A DNA stretch of 64,000 bases, taken from NCBI GenBank assembly GCA_003094535.1, contig NATV01000107.1:21443-85442 (forward strand), read 5' to 3'. Every line of letters starts with the position of its first letter. Within the stretch, counting starts at the first letter, position 1. The notes under the pieces were generated by a model. That model did no database searches. It was not told the DNA's origin and worked only from the letters and a program-made list of their open reading frames with translations. The translations under genes were made by a program, and so were the position numbers. Below are positions 29,260 through 37,796 of the stretch, one piece after another. Origin of the DNA: a gamma proteobacterium symbiont of Ctena orbiculata. Its GTDB lineage: Bacteria > Pseudomonadota > Gammaproteobacteria > Chromatiales > Chromatiaceae.

Positions 29260-29583
29260 TCACCTATTGCTGAAGCTGGTCTCCTCGGGTGAGCCGGTGT
29301 TGTCGATGACCACCTGTTTCACATCGGGCATGCGCGACAGGATATAACCCCCCATCATCAGGGCCAGTTGCTCGTTGTCGGTCTCCAGGGCGGTCAGCAG
29401 CTTGCCGGCGACCAGCTGACAGCGCTGGGTGGAGTCGGGGTCCCTGACCCAACGTTGGCCAATTTGCCAACCCCTGTCCATATCCCTGTCCATCTTCTCG
29501 AATGAATCCTGCATCGACGCCAGGTAGCCGTCGGGAATCTCCAGGTTCATTGACCAGTCGTCGATAATCAGATTGAGTTGCAT
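29260..29583 (-). CDS. Conserved hypothetical protein
   Basis: A 107-residue soluble protein beginning MQLNLIIDDWSMNLEIPDGY. It has alternating hydrophobic strands, a Lys/Asp-rich helix and a C-terminal YILSRMPDVKQVVIDNTGSPEE. ATG 29583 is preferred because the preceding 15 residues look unlike the rest; no clear ribosome site is seen at either position. It is convergent with the previous gene with 3 bases between stops. I recognise no family. Confidence 0.6.
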   Translation of the reverse strand: MQLNLIIDDWSMNLEIPDGYLASMQDSFEKMDRDMDRGWQIGQRWVRDPDSTQRCQLVAGKLLTALETDNEQLALMMGGYILSRMPDVKQVVIDNTGSPEETSFSNR

Positions 29584-29681
29584 GGTGGTGAGAACTGCTG
29601 TAATGATTTTACCGGTGAATCTCCGCATCGTTCTGCGATTCGACGAGTATGATCAGGCCCCGGTGAGGTAAAATCAAGCAT

Positions 29682-30077
29682 ATGGAAGGTCAGGAATTGC
29701 TCGCATTGGTCGAATTGGGAGGCTATCCCAACTTCGTCCCCCTCTATCAGCGCAGCGGCTATCGGGTGGAGATGGTCAACTCGGTACGCAAGGCCCAGGC
29801 GTGGCTGAAACGCCACCGTCCCAAGGTCGTTGTCGCGGAGTATTACGCTGATCCTCAATTCCGCGATCGCATCAGCAATCTGGAATCACTCCTCGCCACC
29901 CTGCAGCGCTATGGTGTGGAGGCGAAGGTGATCGTGCTGATCGATAAGAAATATCTGCAGAACCTGGAACAAGTAAAACAGCGCTATCCCGTACATGCGG
30001 TGTTGAGCTTTCCCATCGAGGCGGCAGGCATGCAGGCTGCATTGGCGCGTATCCAAGGAGAAACTGATGTTGGTTGA
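29682..30077 (+). CDS. Hypothetical protein, receiver-like alpha/beta fold
   Basis: A 131-residue protein with alternating strands and helices: RSGYRVEMVNSVRKAQAWLKRHRPKVVVAEYY, then VIVLIDKKYLQNLEQV and VHAVLSFPIEAAGMQAALARI. The layout recalls a response-regulator receiver, with DKK and P near expected places, but the acidic pocket is not convincing. It overlaps the following hydroxylase gene by 11 bases, so the two are co-translated. Function unknown. Confidence 0.6.
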   Translation: MEGQELLALVELGGYPNFVPLYQRSGYRVEMVNSVRKAQAWLKRHRPKVVVAEYYADPQFRDRISNLESLLATLQRYGVEAKVIVLIDKKYLQNLEQVKQRYPVHAVLSFPIEAAGMQAALARIQGETDVG

Positions 30078-30741
30078 GATCGAAGACCTGCTGATGCAAC
30101 CGCAGCTGCAGAAGATCGACGAGGTGTTGGCCCGGGCCGAGTTTGTCGATGGCAAGCTGACCGCCGGCAAGGCGGCGCAGCGGGTGAAGAACAATGAGGA
30201 ACTCAAGGGCGAACAGAAGCAGATGGAGCTGCTGATCCGCATCCTCACCAGCGCCATGGGGAACAATCCAATCTTTCGCTCCGCGGTGCTGCCCTATCGC
30301 ATGGCCGATCCGATCTTCGCCCGCTACCAATCCGGCATGACCTACGGCGATCATGTGGATGACCCGTTGATGGGGCTCAGCGGTCAACGCTTCCGCAGCG
30401 ATGTATCGATGACGATATTTTTACGCGAGCCCGAGAGCTATCAGGGAGGTGAGCTGGTGGTGCGCACCACATTCGGTGAAAAGCGGGTGAAACTGAGGGC
30501 GGGGAGCGCGGTGATCTATCCCTCCTCCAGCCTGCACCATGTGGCGGAAGTCACCGAGGGTGAGCGCATGGTGGCGCTGGCGTGGATTCAGAGTTATGTG
30601 CGGGATCCGGCGCGACGGGAGTTGCTATATGAACTGGATTTGGCCAGGGAGCATTTATTGGCTACCGCACCGGAGGCTGAGACGACGGGATTGGTGGATA
30701 AGTCTTATGCCAATTTGTTGCGGATGTGGGGGGATGTATGA
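30067..30741 (+). CDS. Fe(II)/2-oxoglutarate-dependent PKHD-type hydroxylase
   Basis: A 224-residue dioxygenase of the YbiX/PiuC family. The iron-binding HxD is His96-Val-Asp98 (YGDHVDDP), the distal His is His157 or 158 (SLHHVAEV), and Arg166 could bind 2-oxoglutarate. Conserved AVLPYRMADPIFARYQSGM and GGELVVRTTFGEKRVKL segments support the family. It is coupled to the upstream receiver-like gene. PiuC homologues often accompany iron receptors, but none is nearby. Substrate unknown. Confidence 0.9.
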   Translation: MLVEIEDLLMQPQLQKIDEVLARAEFVDGKLTAGKAAQRVKNNEELKGEQKQMELLIRILTSAMGNNPIFRSAVLPYRMADPIFARYQSGMTYGDHVDDPLMGLSGQRFRSDVSMTIFLREPESYQGGELVVRTTFGEKRVKLRAGSAVIYPSSSLHHVAEVTEGERMVALAWIQSYVRDPARRELLYELDLAREHLLATAPEAETTGLVDKSYANLLRMWGDV

Positions 30742-30875
30742 CAGGGTGATAGGATTGGTTGTGGGAGTTCGGGTTCGATACTTCCGTCGGGACCAAATCA
30801 CCAATAGCTAGCTGTTGTTGGCGGTGCGTATTATCAAGAAATTCAGTTTGCTTACAAAGTTGCCCAGTTAGAAAG

Positions 30876-31730
30876 ATGAGTAAAATATTAGAACTGGTGG
30901 AATCCCTGGCCACGACTACTGACGATCCCAATGGAAAAGCACCCGTCCAGCACCTTGGTTTCATATCCTGTGGTGACCAGGTTCATATCCGCCACGTGCC
31001 ATTTTATGAACCTTGTATCATCATGGTTCTATCGGGGCGGAAAGTAATTTTTGATGAACAAGGCACCATCTCCTGTGAGGCCGGAAGCGTTATTACAGTA
31101 CCGGCACCTGCAAGCTATGATCTGCGCAATGAGCCTGACAAGGCGCGCAAGCGATATAAGGCATTAGTGATTCCATTCAAACACGAAGATATTGAACATT
31201 TGCGTGATATGCATGGTATTGCGCACATAGAACGCAGCGATCAAGTAAGAGTTCTGAAATACGAGCCTGATGAGTCACTAAGCGAAACTGTGCGGCATTA
31301 CCTAGAGAGCCCGAATGATGCCCAACTATTGAAGCATAGGCTTACTGAAATCCTGCTCATTTTAATGAAGCAGGATAGCAGGGTAATGTCCTACTCTATC
31401 GCCAGAGAAAACTGGAGTCAGCGTGTCCGTTCAATTTTGTCCAGCGACCTCATATACGAATGGACAATTGGAGAAGTAAGTAATCGCCTCGCAACAAGCG
31501 AAACCACTTTACGCCGCAAGCTACGTGAAGAAGGAACCAGTTTCAGAGAAATAATATATGAGTTACGTCTAGCCAGCGGATTATTTCAACTATTACAAAC
31601 CACCATGCCAGTCTATCAGGTCGCTTTCGAATGCGGCTATCAGTCCGTATCTCGCTTTACAAGCAATTTCCGTAAGCGCTTCGGATTGTCCCCGACTGAG
31701 TTTCGCAACTCCTTGGACGAAAAAGGATAG
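30876..31730 (+). CDS. AraC family transcriptional regulator
   Basis: A 284-residue regulator with an N-terminal AraC-like cupin (about residues 20-130) and a C-terminal pair of helix-turn-helices (about residues 190-280; SETTLRRKLREEGTSFREIIYELRLASGLFQLLQTTMPVYQVAFECGYQSVSRFTSNFRKRFGLSP). ATG 30876 fits; the longer frame begins in low-quality sequence. Codon use is more AT-rich than the neighbours, hinting at transfer. The YbhB-like gene 100 bases downstream may be its target. Confidence 0.88.
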   Translation: MSKILELVESLATTTDDPNGKAPVQHLGFISCGDQVHIRHVPFYEPCIIMVLSGRKVIFDEQGTISCEAGSVITVPAPASYDLRNEPDKARKRYKALVIPFKHEDIEHLRDMHGIAHIERSDQVRVLKYEPDESLSETVRHYLESPNDAQLLKHRLTEILLILMKQDSRVMSYSIARENWSQRVRSILSSDLIYEWTIGEVSNRLATSETTLRRKLREEGTSFREIIYELRLASGLFQLLQTTMPVYQVAFECGYQSVSRFTSNFRKRFGLSPTEFRNSLDEKG

Positions 31731-31830
31731 AAGTTGGCTGCTTTTGAACAGTCCGAGACTTCTTGATCATTCATCATGTTTCTGTCACCTATCTGAGCGG
31801 AAAGGTGAAAATTACTAACTTACGGAGACT

Positions 31831-32385
31831 ATGATGAATAAATTAGGCTTTTTACTATTGGCATATCTGGCAACAACAGCGACGGCTTCAGCTGGCGGAT
31901 TTTCATTAACGAGTCCCCAATTACAAGCGGGGGGGCACATCGTCAATGAACAGGTATTTAACAGTTTTGGTTGCCAGGGCGATAATATTTCACCGTCTTT
32001 ACACTGGACGAATCCACCGGCTGGAACAAAAAGCTTTGCCGTAACTGTATACGACCCTGATGCACCAACTGGTAGTGGATGGTGGCATTGGGTGGTTTTT
32101 AATATTCCGTCTGATGTCAGAAGTTTGCCAAAGGGTGCTGGTGGTTCTCGAAGTGGGGCTATGCCTGCAGACAGTGTTCAGAGCCGAACCGATTTCGGTA
32201 AGCCGGGATATGGCGGCCCGTGTCCCCCCGCAGGTGATAAGGCTCATCGCTATCAGTTTACAGTGTACGCGCTTAAAACAGATAAGCTTCCTTTGGATGA
32301 AAGCGCCCCTGCTGCAATGGTGGGTTTCTACTTACATCAGAATTTGCTGGAGAAGGTTGTGCTTGAGGCAGACTACGGGCGTTAA
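31831..32385 (+). CDS. YbhB/YbcL family Raf kinase inhibitor-like protein, secreted
   Basis: A 184-residue PEBP-like protein with a signal peptide (about residues 1-21, ending TASAG). Conserved elements are SPSLHWTNPPAGTKSFAVTVYDPDAPTGSGWWHWVVFNIP and GYGGPCPPAGDKAHRYQFTVYALKTDKL. A CGGAGA ribosome site precedes ATG 31831/31834. Ligand and role are not defined for these bacterial proteins. Its low-GC character matches the AraC gene before it, and the two may have arrived together. Confidence 0.9.
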   Translation: MMNKLGFLLLAYLATTATASAGGFSLTSPQLQAGGHIVNEQVFNSFGCQGDNISPSLHWTNPPAGTKSFAVTVYDPDAPTGSGWWHWVVFNIPSDVRSLPKGAGGSRSGAMPADSVQSRTDFGKPGYGGPCPPAGDKAHRYQFTVYALKTDKLPLDESAPAAMVGFYLHQNLLEKVVLEADYGR

Positions 32386-32431
32386 ACCACGCCAAGTTAA
32401 CAATACGGATAACCAGGCCTTTGCAGCAGAC

Positions 32432-32491
32432 GCAGGCGCTAATGCGCCTGCTGCGCTGTAGGCTATTGCTAGTGTCCGTCCCTGGGGACGG
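32432..32491. repeat. Two strong hairpins between convergent genes
   Basis: GCAGGCGC-TAAT-GCGCCTGC (32432-32451) is a perfect 8-bp stem with a tetraloop. CCGTCC-CTGG-GGACGG (32476-32491) is a second 6-bp stem. Neither has a T-run. They lie between the convergent YbhB-like and ECF sigma genes and may limit read-through or be REP-type elements. Confidence 0.5.
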
Positions 32492-32601
32492 GGGTATCAG
32501 ACATGCCTTGCTCACTAGAGGGTCTGCTGCGGCCGTATAACAGTTAGTTTCTACTGAAGCTTTTTCATGCTCATTGTCAGATTACTTCGAACTCCCAAAG
32601 A

Positions 32602-33183
32602 TTATTCCAGACAACCCCTAAGCTGCTCCAAACCCCGACGAATCTGTGTCTTAACCGTCCCTAGTGGCATATCGAACTGGGTGGCAAGTTCACTTTGCGT
32701 AAGCCCCCTGAAATAGGCCAGGCTGATCACTTGCCGCTGCTTTTCATTTAATCGTTCCAGGCAGATTTTAAGTCGCGTTCCCTCTTCGCTGTGGACAAGT
32801 TTCTCCATCGGTAAAGGATCTGTATCGATCTCCTCCGATAGGTAGTTTCCGTCAGCTTCCAACGTTTCCCGTCGATGGCGACGCAATTGATCGAGTGCCT
32901 GATTGCGGGCAATTGTCGCCATCCAGGTCATGGGTGCCGCCAGATGACTTCGATAACTGCCCGTGTTGTTCCAAATCTTGACGAAAGCCTCCTGCAGACA
33001 CTCTTCCGCCCACGCTTCTCTTTTCAGTATATGCAATACGATTCCATACAGGAGCGGTGCCGCGATCTGGTACAGGTGGGCGAAGGCCTTCCGATCATTC
33101 AGGGCGCAAGCTGCGAGAAGCTCTCTGAGTCTTTGATCTCTTTCTCGATTCCTTGCTCTATCTTTCTCTTTCACGCCCGACAT
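32602..33183 (-). CDS. ECF-type sigma factor (SigK/RpoE-like), orphan
   Basis: A 193-residue ECF sigma factor. Region 2 is about residues 30-95 (AFAHLYQIAAPLLYGIVLHILKREAWAEECLQEAFVKIWNN then PMTWMATIARNQALDQLRRHRRE). Region 4 is about residues 135-185 (LERLNEKQRQVISLAYFRGLTQSELATQFDMPLGTVKTQIRRGLEQLR). It resembles SigK-type sigma factors, which usually precede a RskA-like anti-sigma gene. No anti-sigma gene lies downstream here. AGGAGG lies before ATG 33183. The 201 bases to the next gene hold nothing recognised. Confidence 0.9.
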   Translation of the reverse strand: MSGVKEKDRARNRERDQRLRELLAACALNDRKAFAHLYQIAAPLLYGIVLHILKREAWAEECLQEAFVKIWNNTGSYRSHLAAPMTWMATIARNQALDQLRRHRRETLEADGNYLSEEIDTDPLPMEKLVHSEEGTRLKICLERLNEKQRQVISLAYFRGLTQSELATQFDMPLGTVKTQIRRGLEQLRGCLE

Positions 33184-33384
33184 GGCGCCCTCCTGGTGAT
33201 TGATCTTCGGCTATGGGTACAGCTTAAAATGAAGATCTCTTGTGGAGGTCACGCGTTTATCACAATTTCGTTCACGTGCCAGTTTGGCGATGGCGTCGAG
33301 GCCGGATCTTTAGATTTCATTATTATCTTATTGGAACCTATCCGATGTGCTAGGCCGAATGGAAGTTTTGATATGCATTGGCAA

Positions 33385-34155
33385 TTAATAGCGCGTGGGT
33401 TTGCGCACCGGAGGGGTAATGAAAAACAGGATCAGAAAAGCTGTCAAAGAGAGCCCCAGGCTCCAGGCAGAGAAGGTATAGACGCCACGCCAGCGAACAT
33501 TGGCCTTGGAGACGATTTCGAAATTCTCCACATAGATCGTTTCGCAGGCTCCGTTGCCCCTGTCATCGCGACGCGTACTGCTGCCACGTTTGAAGTTGTT
33601 GGAGGGATTTTCATAGCTGGCCAGTTGTCCACTGATACGGATATGGTCGCCGGGCTCGGCAGACATCAGTGCCTCTTTGACATAGTCGTCACTTACCAGA
33701 AGATGGTTGTTCGAGAGTTGGGTCATGGAGAAGTTGGCCCCGGTTTGCGCGTCGGGCCAATAGGCCCAACAGGTCCAGCTGTCATTGTCGAAGCTCATCT
33801 CCCGGTAAACGCCATTGCTGACGTTGGCGCCCCAGATGACACAGAGATCCCTCACATTCAGAAAATCTTTCCATCTGTCGTGATGCCAGATGTCGCCGAA
33901 CGAGTCGGCATCATGAAAACTGACAACAACACCCTCTAATGCATAGTCATACAGCGGTTTTACGTAATAGCGCTGCCCTTCCGCCTCGATCCAAAATGGA
34001 GAACGATAGGTGGATTCTTGTACCGGGTCGACTAGACGCCCGATCTCATAGTAGTCCGGATCGGGAAGACGGTCTTTGTAGAGTAGTGAGAGCAACAGAA
34101 GGAGAAACGTGATGATAACACCCCATCTGCTGATCGCTTGAAATTGTTGCAGCAT
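33385..34155 (-). CDS. Hypothetical protein with two membrane spans and a large extracytoplasmic domain
   Basis: A 256-residue protein with a transmembrane helix at about residues 10-28, a roughly 195-residue extracytoplasmic domain and a second helix near residues 228-248. The domain has conserved-looking blocks (SPFWIEAEGQRYYVKPLYDYALEGVVVSFHDADSFGDIWH, DLCVIWGANVSNGVYREMSFDNDSWTCWAYWPD, GDHIRISGQLASYENP) with an OB-like strand pattern. Similar hypothetical membrane proteins exist, but I cannot name a function. It stands just downstream of the large kinase gene on the same strand. Confidence 0.7.
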   Translation of the reverse strand: MLQQFQAISRWGVIITFLLLLLSLLYKDRLPDPDYYEIGRLVDPVQESTYRSPFWIEAEGQRYYVKPLYDYALEGVVVSFHDADSFGDIWHHDRWKDFLNVRDLCVIWGANVSNGVYREMSFDNDSWTCWAYWPDAQTGANFSMTQLSNNHLLVSDDYVKEALMSAEPGDHIRISGQLASYENPSNNFKRGSSTRRDDRGNGACETIYVENFEIVSKANVRWRGVYTFSAWSLGLSLTAFLILFFITPPVRKPTRY

Positions 34156-34283
34156 ATATCTGTTATCCAGTGGTCAATGGACTGCCAAGAGCTATTCGTG
34201 GCGATACGCTAGTAAACCAAAGGCATGTCTGTACGACTTCGCTTCCGCCACCGTGAGCGAACCCGGCGTGAGTAAGCCCCTGG

Positions 34284-36179
34284 TCAAAATCCTCCCATAA
34301 CCGGTTTTCTTGGCGGGTTTTTATCTTCCTGTTGCCTCTGTTCATCGAGTTGTCGTTGAAACTCAGTCAACCGCTGTGTCTCCATCTCCTTTTTGGCCAG
34401 ATTTGCCTTTGCTTTTTCAATCTCATCAGCCAGCGATGCTAATCGAGCATGCCTGGAGTCGATACTCCGCAGATCTGTAAGTTGGGATTCCGCCAAGCTG
34501 AAGTCGTTGTTTGATATGGCCGACTCTGTTTGCGCAATCAAGGCATCTGCGATCCGTGACAAGCCGGTTTTTGCCGTTTGATTTTCCGGGTCAAGAGCCA
34601 GGACTTGATTGAAGTGGTAGTGCGCGCTCTCCTGTTGTGGTTTCAAGAGGCGGCCTGCAATCATCGCCGAAGTGGCGGCTTGCAGTTGAAGATCGATCTC
34701 CCGTTGCTTCGAAGCCTCCTCCGCTGCCTGGTTTTGTATTTCGATGCGTTGGCGTGATGCGGTGATTCGTTCCTGCAGCTGCGCCAGCCTTTGTTCCTCT
34801 GGCCACAAGCCCTTTAACACCTCAAGCTGTTGACCGGCTTGATCAAGGGATTGATTTAGCACCAGTCTTTCCACATCCAGTACCAGACGCTGCAGGATGT
34901 TCTGTTCGCCATTTTTGGCGATGATGTTTTCGCTATCCTGTCGCAACACTTCCCGGTAGAGGGATAGAGCGTTGCTGTCTTCCGGTGTTATCAATTGGTC
35001 CTGTTCGAAGAGTCGGTTTGCATTGGCCAAGGTCTCCTGCCAGGGGGGTGTGGTTGTCGCCGGTGCCGGGTTCCCAAGACTTGGTCGCTCATCGGTTATG
35101 TTTTGAGTTGTTTCGGTTGTTTCCCTCGCCTTGTTGTTATCGATGCGGCTGGGAGGGAGGTTGTTGTTGATCCCGGGGGTATTGTTCAGGTACCAGGCAA
35201 TCATGCCTACCGCAGCAATGGTGCCGATCGCCGCTATCCCGGTACCCATAAGGGCCTTAGAAATTTTGCTATGCTTCGACTGTTGCGAGACGTCTATAAG
35301 GCTTGCATCGTTGTCTGTTTCCGGTGGCTTTTGCGGCCACAATGCGTTGAGTGGCGTTGCCGATATATCGGGCAGCTCCATGACGTCTTGTAATGTCTGG
35401 GCTAAAGTCCCTGCATCGGTTATTCGTTTTTCCGGCTCCTTGGCCAACAGTTGGTCGATGAGCTGTTGCAGTGGTGAGGTTGCCGCTGGCAACCTTGGTA
35501 CCTCGGCCTTGAGGTGCTGCAAGGCAACGCTCATCATGCTTTCACCGCGAAATGGCTGGTAGCCGGTGAGCATTTCAAACAGCGTGACACCCAGGGAGTA
35601 GAGGTCGGTACGGCCATCCAGGGGCCTGCCGGCGATCTGTTCCGGGCTCATGTAGGCCGGGGTACCGAGCATGGCGCCGGTCACCGTCATTTGGGTAAGG
35701 GACTCGGTTTGGCGGGCGATGCCGAAGTCGGTCAATACCGCCTGTTTCGGATTGCGAAACAGAATGTTGGCGGGCTTGATGTCACGGTGTATAAAACCGC
35801 GCTGATGTGCGGCCTGAAGGGCATCCGTCACTTGCAGCATTGTCTGCAGCAGATCTTTCATCGTCAGTTGCTCGGCCTGGTCTCTTAAGTCGCCTCCATT
35901 GAGGTATTCCATCGCCATGTAGTAGTGGCCGTCGTGTTCGCCGATATCGTAGACGGGGATGATATGGGGATGGTTGAGTTGCGCGATTATCCGGCCCTCC
36001 CGTTTGAAGCGCTCGCCGAATTTTGCCTCGGCGGTGAGTGCCCCCTTGAGCAGTTTGAGCGCCACACGGCGATTGAGGTTTTGCTGCACGGCCAGATAGA
36101 CATCGGCACTGCCTCCCGATCCAACCTTGCGGATCATGGTGTAACCGGGAATCTCGGTACCGGAGGTTTGGATGGCCAT
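34284..36179 (-). CDS. Transmembrane serine/threonine protein kinase (PknB-like)
   Basis: A 631-residue Hanks-type kinase. The kinase domain spans about residues 12-275, with P-loop GSGGSADVY (20-28), Lys42 (VALKLL), catalytic Asp133 (HRDIKPAN) and DFG at 151-153, so it should be active. A proline/charge linker leads to one transmembrane helix near residues 308-330, then a long extracytoplasmic region of predicted helices and coiled coil (SRQRIEIQNQAAEEASKQREIDLQLQ) with repeated A-x-x-L-x-x...DPEN units reminiscent of TPRs. Preferred start ATG 36179; a TTG 12 bases upstream is possible. Substrate unknown. Confidence 0.9.
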   Translation of the reverse strand: MAIQTSGTEIPGYTMIRKVGSGGSADVYLAVQQNLNRRVALKLLKGALTAEAKFGERFKREGRIIAQLNHPHIIPVYDIGEHDGHYYMAMEYLNGGDLRDQAEQLTMKDLLQTMLQVTDALQAAHQRGFIHRDIKPANILFRNPKQAVLTDFGIARQTESLTQMTVTGAMLGTPAYMSPEQIAGRPLDGRTDLYSLGVTLFEMLTGYQPFRGESMMSVALQHLKAEVPRLPAATSPLQQLIDQLLAKEPEKRITDAGTLAQTLQDVMELPDISATPLNALWPQKPPETDNDASLIDVSQQSKHSKISKALMGTGIAAIGTIAAVGMIAWYLNNTPGINNNLPPSRIDNNKARETTETTQNITDERPSLGNPAPATTTPPWQETLANANRLFEQDQLITPEDSNALSLYREVLRQDSENIIAKNGEQNILQRLVLDVERLVLNQSLDQAGQQLEVLKGLWPEEQRLAQLQERITASRQRIEIQNQAAEEASKQREIDLQLQAATSAMIAGRLLKPQQESAHYHFNQVLALDPENQTAKTGLSRIADALIAQTESAISNNDFSLAESQLTDLRSIDSRHARLASLADEIEKAKANLAKKEMETQRLTEFQRQLDEQRQQEDKNPPRKPVMGGF

Positions 36180-36313
36180 GGTAAGATGCAACCATTCTAA
36201 TAACGGGACGGCGTACGCTTCAAAGCATAGACCATTTTACCTATGCGACTGACCGCATTGAATACCGGATGTTGTTGCTGTTGCACAGCAGGACAAGCTA
36301 AACAGGGGGCATT

Positions 36314-37078
36314 ATGAGAAAGCGCTGGTTATTGGCGGGTTTGATTTGCTTTGTCTCGACCGCGACCTGGGCGGGAGCGGAATCGAAAATCGACTATGTG
36401 GGCGGCGTTGCCTTCGGTTATACGAATCTGGAGTTCGATGCCAAGCTCGATTCCTCGCCGAGTTTCCAATCCCTGGTAGTAAGCGGCGGCTTGTTGTTCG
36501 ATGACTACTACGTGAATCTGAGTTACGCCGACTCGGTGGGTAACACCACCATCTCCGAAGAGGAGGATAGCGGTGATGCGGGGCGCAGCGATTTGGATCT
36601 GACCCTGGGTTATCGGGTCAATGATGCGCTGAATCTCTTCATCGGTTACAAGGACAGTGAAACCGATATCGACTTCAGACTGCGTGACGATGAAACCTTG
36701 AGAAGGGAGTTCTACCGTAAGGACGGCTGGTTTGCCGGCGCCACCTACAATATACCCCTCAAATCCGCAGGCACCTTGAGTCTTAATCTCGGTTACGTGG
36801 ATTTAAAAACCGATGATAAGTTCAGGGAGGATGTTGAAGAGGATGACGACGACCCCGAAGCCACTGAATTCGATGATCTCAGCGGTCGCCACAAGGGTGA
36901 TGCGGATGGTTGGAGTTACGGCGTCAACTGGCTGGTGCCGGTGAACGACAGGCTCTATATCAATACCACATTCAAGATCAACGATTACGAGGAGGAGATC
37001 AGCTTCGAAGGTGAAACATTTTCAGCGGATCAGAAACTCACCTTCTTCAATGTGGGTGTTGTCTACCTGTTTCAATAG
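36314..37078 (+). CDS. Outer membrane beta-barrel protein
   Basis: A 254-residue protein with a signal peptide (cleavage near ATWAGA, residues 17-22) and alternating amphipathic strands: GVAFGYTNLEFDAK, SLVVSGGLLFDDYYVNLSYAD, LDLTLGYRVNDALNLFIGYKD, WFAGATYNIPL, TLSLNLGYVDLKT and a terminal strand ending in VGVVYLFQ with C-terminal aromatic-polar residue. This fits a small outer membrane barrel of about ten strands. Divergent from the kinase gene. Acidic loops are notable; function is unknown. Confidence 0.75.
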   Translation: MRKRWLLAGLICFVSTATWAGAESKIDYVGGVAFGYTNLEFDAKLDSSPSFQSLVVSGGLLFDDYYVNLSYADSVGNTTISEEEDSGDAGRSDLDLTLGYRVNDALNLFIGYKDSETDIDFRLRDDETLRREFYRKDGWFAGATYNIPLKSAGTLSLNLGYVDLKTDDKFREDVEEDDDDPEATEFDDLSGRHKGDADGWSYGVNWLVPVNDRLYINTTFKINDYEEEISFEGETFSADQKLTFFNVGVVYLFQ

Positions 37079-37079
37079 T

Positions 37080-37640
37080 TCACCCCCCCATCTCCTTTGC
37101 AAGCCAGGCCTTGGCGAGTTTGAGTTCTTCGAACAGGGTGGTCTTAGAGATCCCCAGGACTTCGCCCGCCTCGTGGTAGGTCAGGCCACCGAAAAACATC
37201 AGCTCGACGGCCCTGGCGCCGCGCTCGTCGAACTCGGCCAATCGTTGCAGGGCATCGTCCAGCTCTATTACGGCGTTCTGGTTGTCGTCGCCGACATATA
37301 CCGAACCGTCCAGTGTTGTCTGGTGCAGGCCGCCGCCGCGTTTTCCCCGCTTTTTAGCGCGGGCGTGATCAACCAGGATGCGCCGCATGGTCTGTGCGGC
37401 GAGGGCAAAAAAGTGCACCCGATCCCGGGCCTTCGCCTCCGCGCCCGCCAAACGCAGATAGGCCTCGTTGACCAGGGCCGTGGCCTGCAGGGTGTGGTCG
37501 TCGCGTTCCCGGCGCATGTGGGATGCAGCGAGGCGGCGAAGTTCATCGTAAACCTGGGACAACAGCCGATCATGGGCTCCCTGGTCGCCCTCTCTGGCCG
37601 CGGCCAGTAGTTGTGTCACCTCGTTTTCGTTTTCCGACAT
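37080..37640 (-). CDS. ECF-type sigma factor, TIGR02999-like
   Basis: A 186-residue sigma factor with the signature of the group often paired with Ser/Thr kinases: LLSQVYDELRRLAASHMRRERDDHTLQATALVNEAYLRL, then FFALAAQTMRRILVDHARAKKRGKRGG, and region 4 ALQRLAEFDERGARAVELMFFGGLTYHEAGEVLGIS. Start moved to ATG 37640 where GGAGGAGAG precedes it. A Hanks-type kinase gene lies 1.1 kb away, consistent with the known pairing. It is convergent with the barrel gene with one base between stops. Confidence 0.9.
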   Translation of the reverse strand: MSENENEVTQLLAAAREGDQGAHDRLLSQVYDELRRLAASHMRRERDDHTLQATALVNEAYLRLAGAEAKARDRVHFFALAAQTMRRILVDHARAKKRGKRGGGLHQTTLDGSVYVGDDNQNAVIELDDALQRLAEFDERGARAVELMFFGGLTYHEAGEVLGISKTTLFEELKLAKAWLAKEMGG

Positions 37641-37796
37641 CTCTCCTCCCTGCAGGCTATCGCTTGTCTGGATGGTACTTGAGCCACACCACCCGGTAAA
37701 TGTTTCACCGAACGATCGGCTTGCAAATGGCGCTCTACCCAGTAACAGGCAAATAAACCTGACCTGGAACATTACAGCCAATGAGGAAATCGCGTC

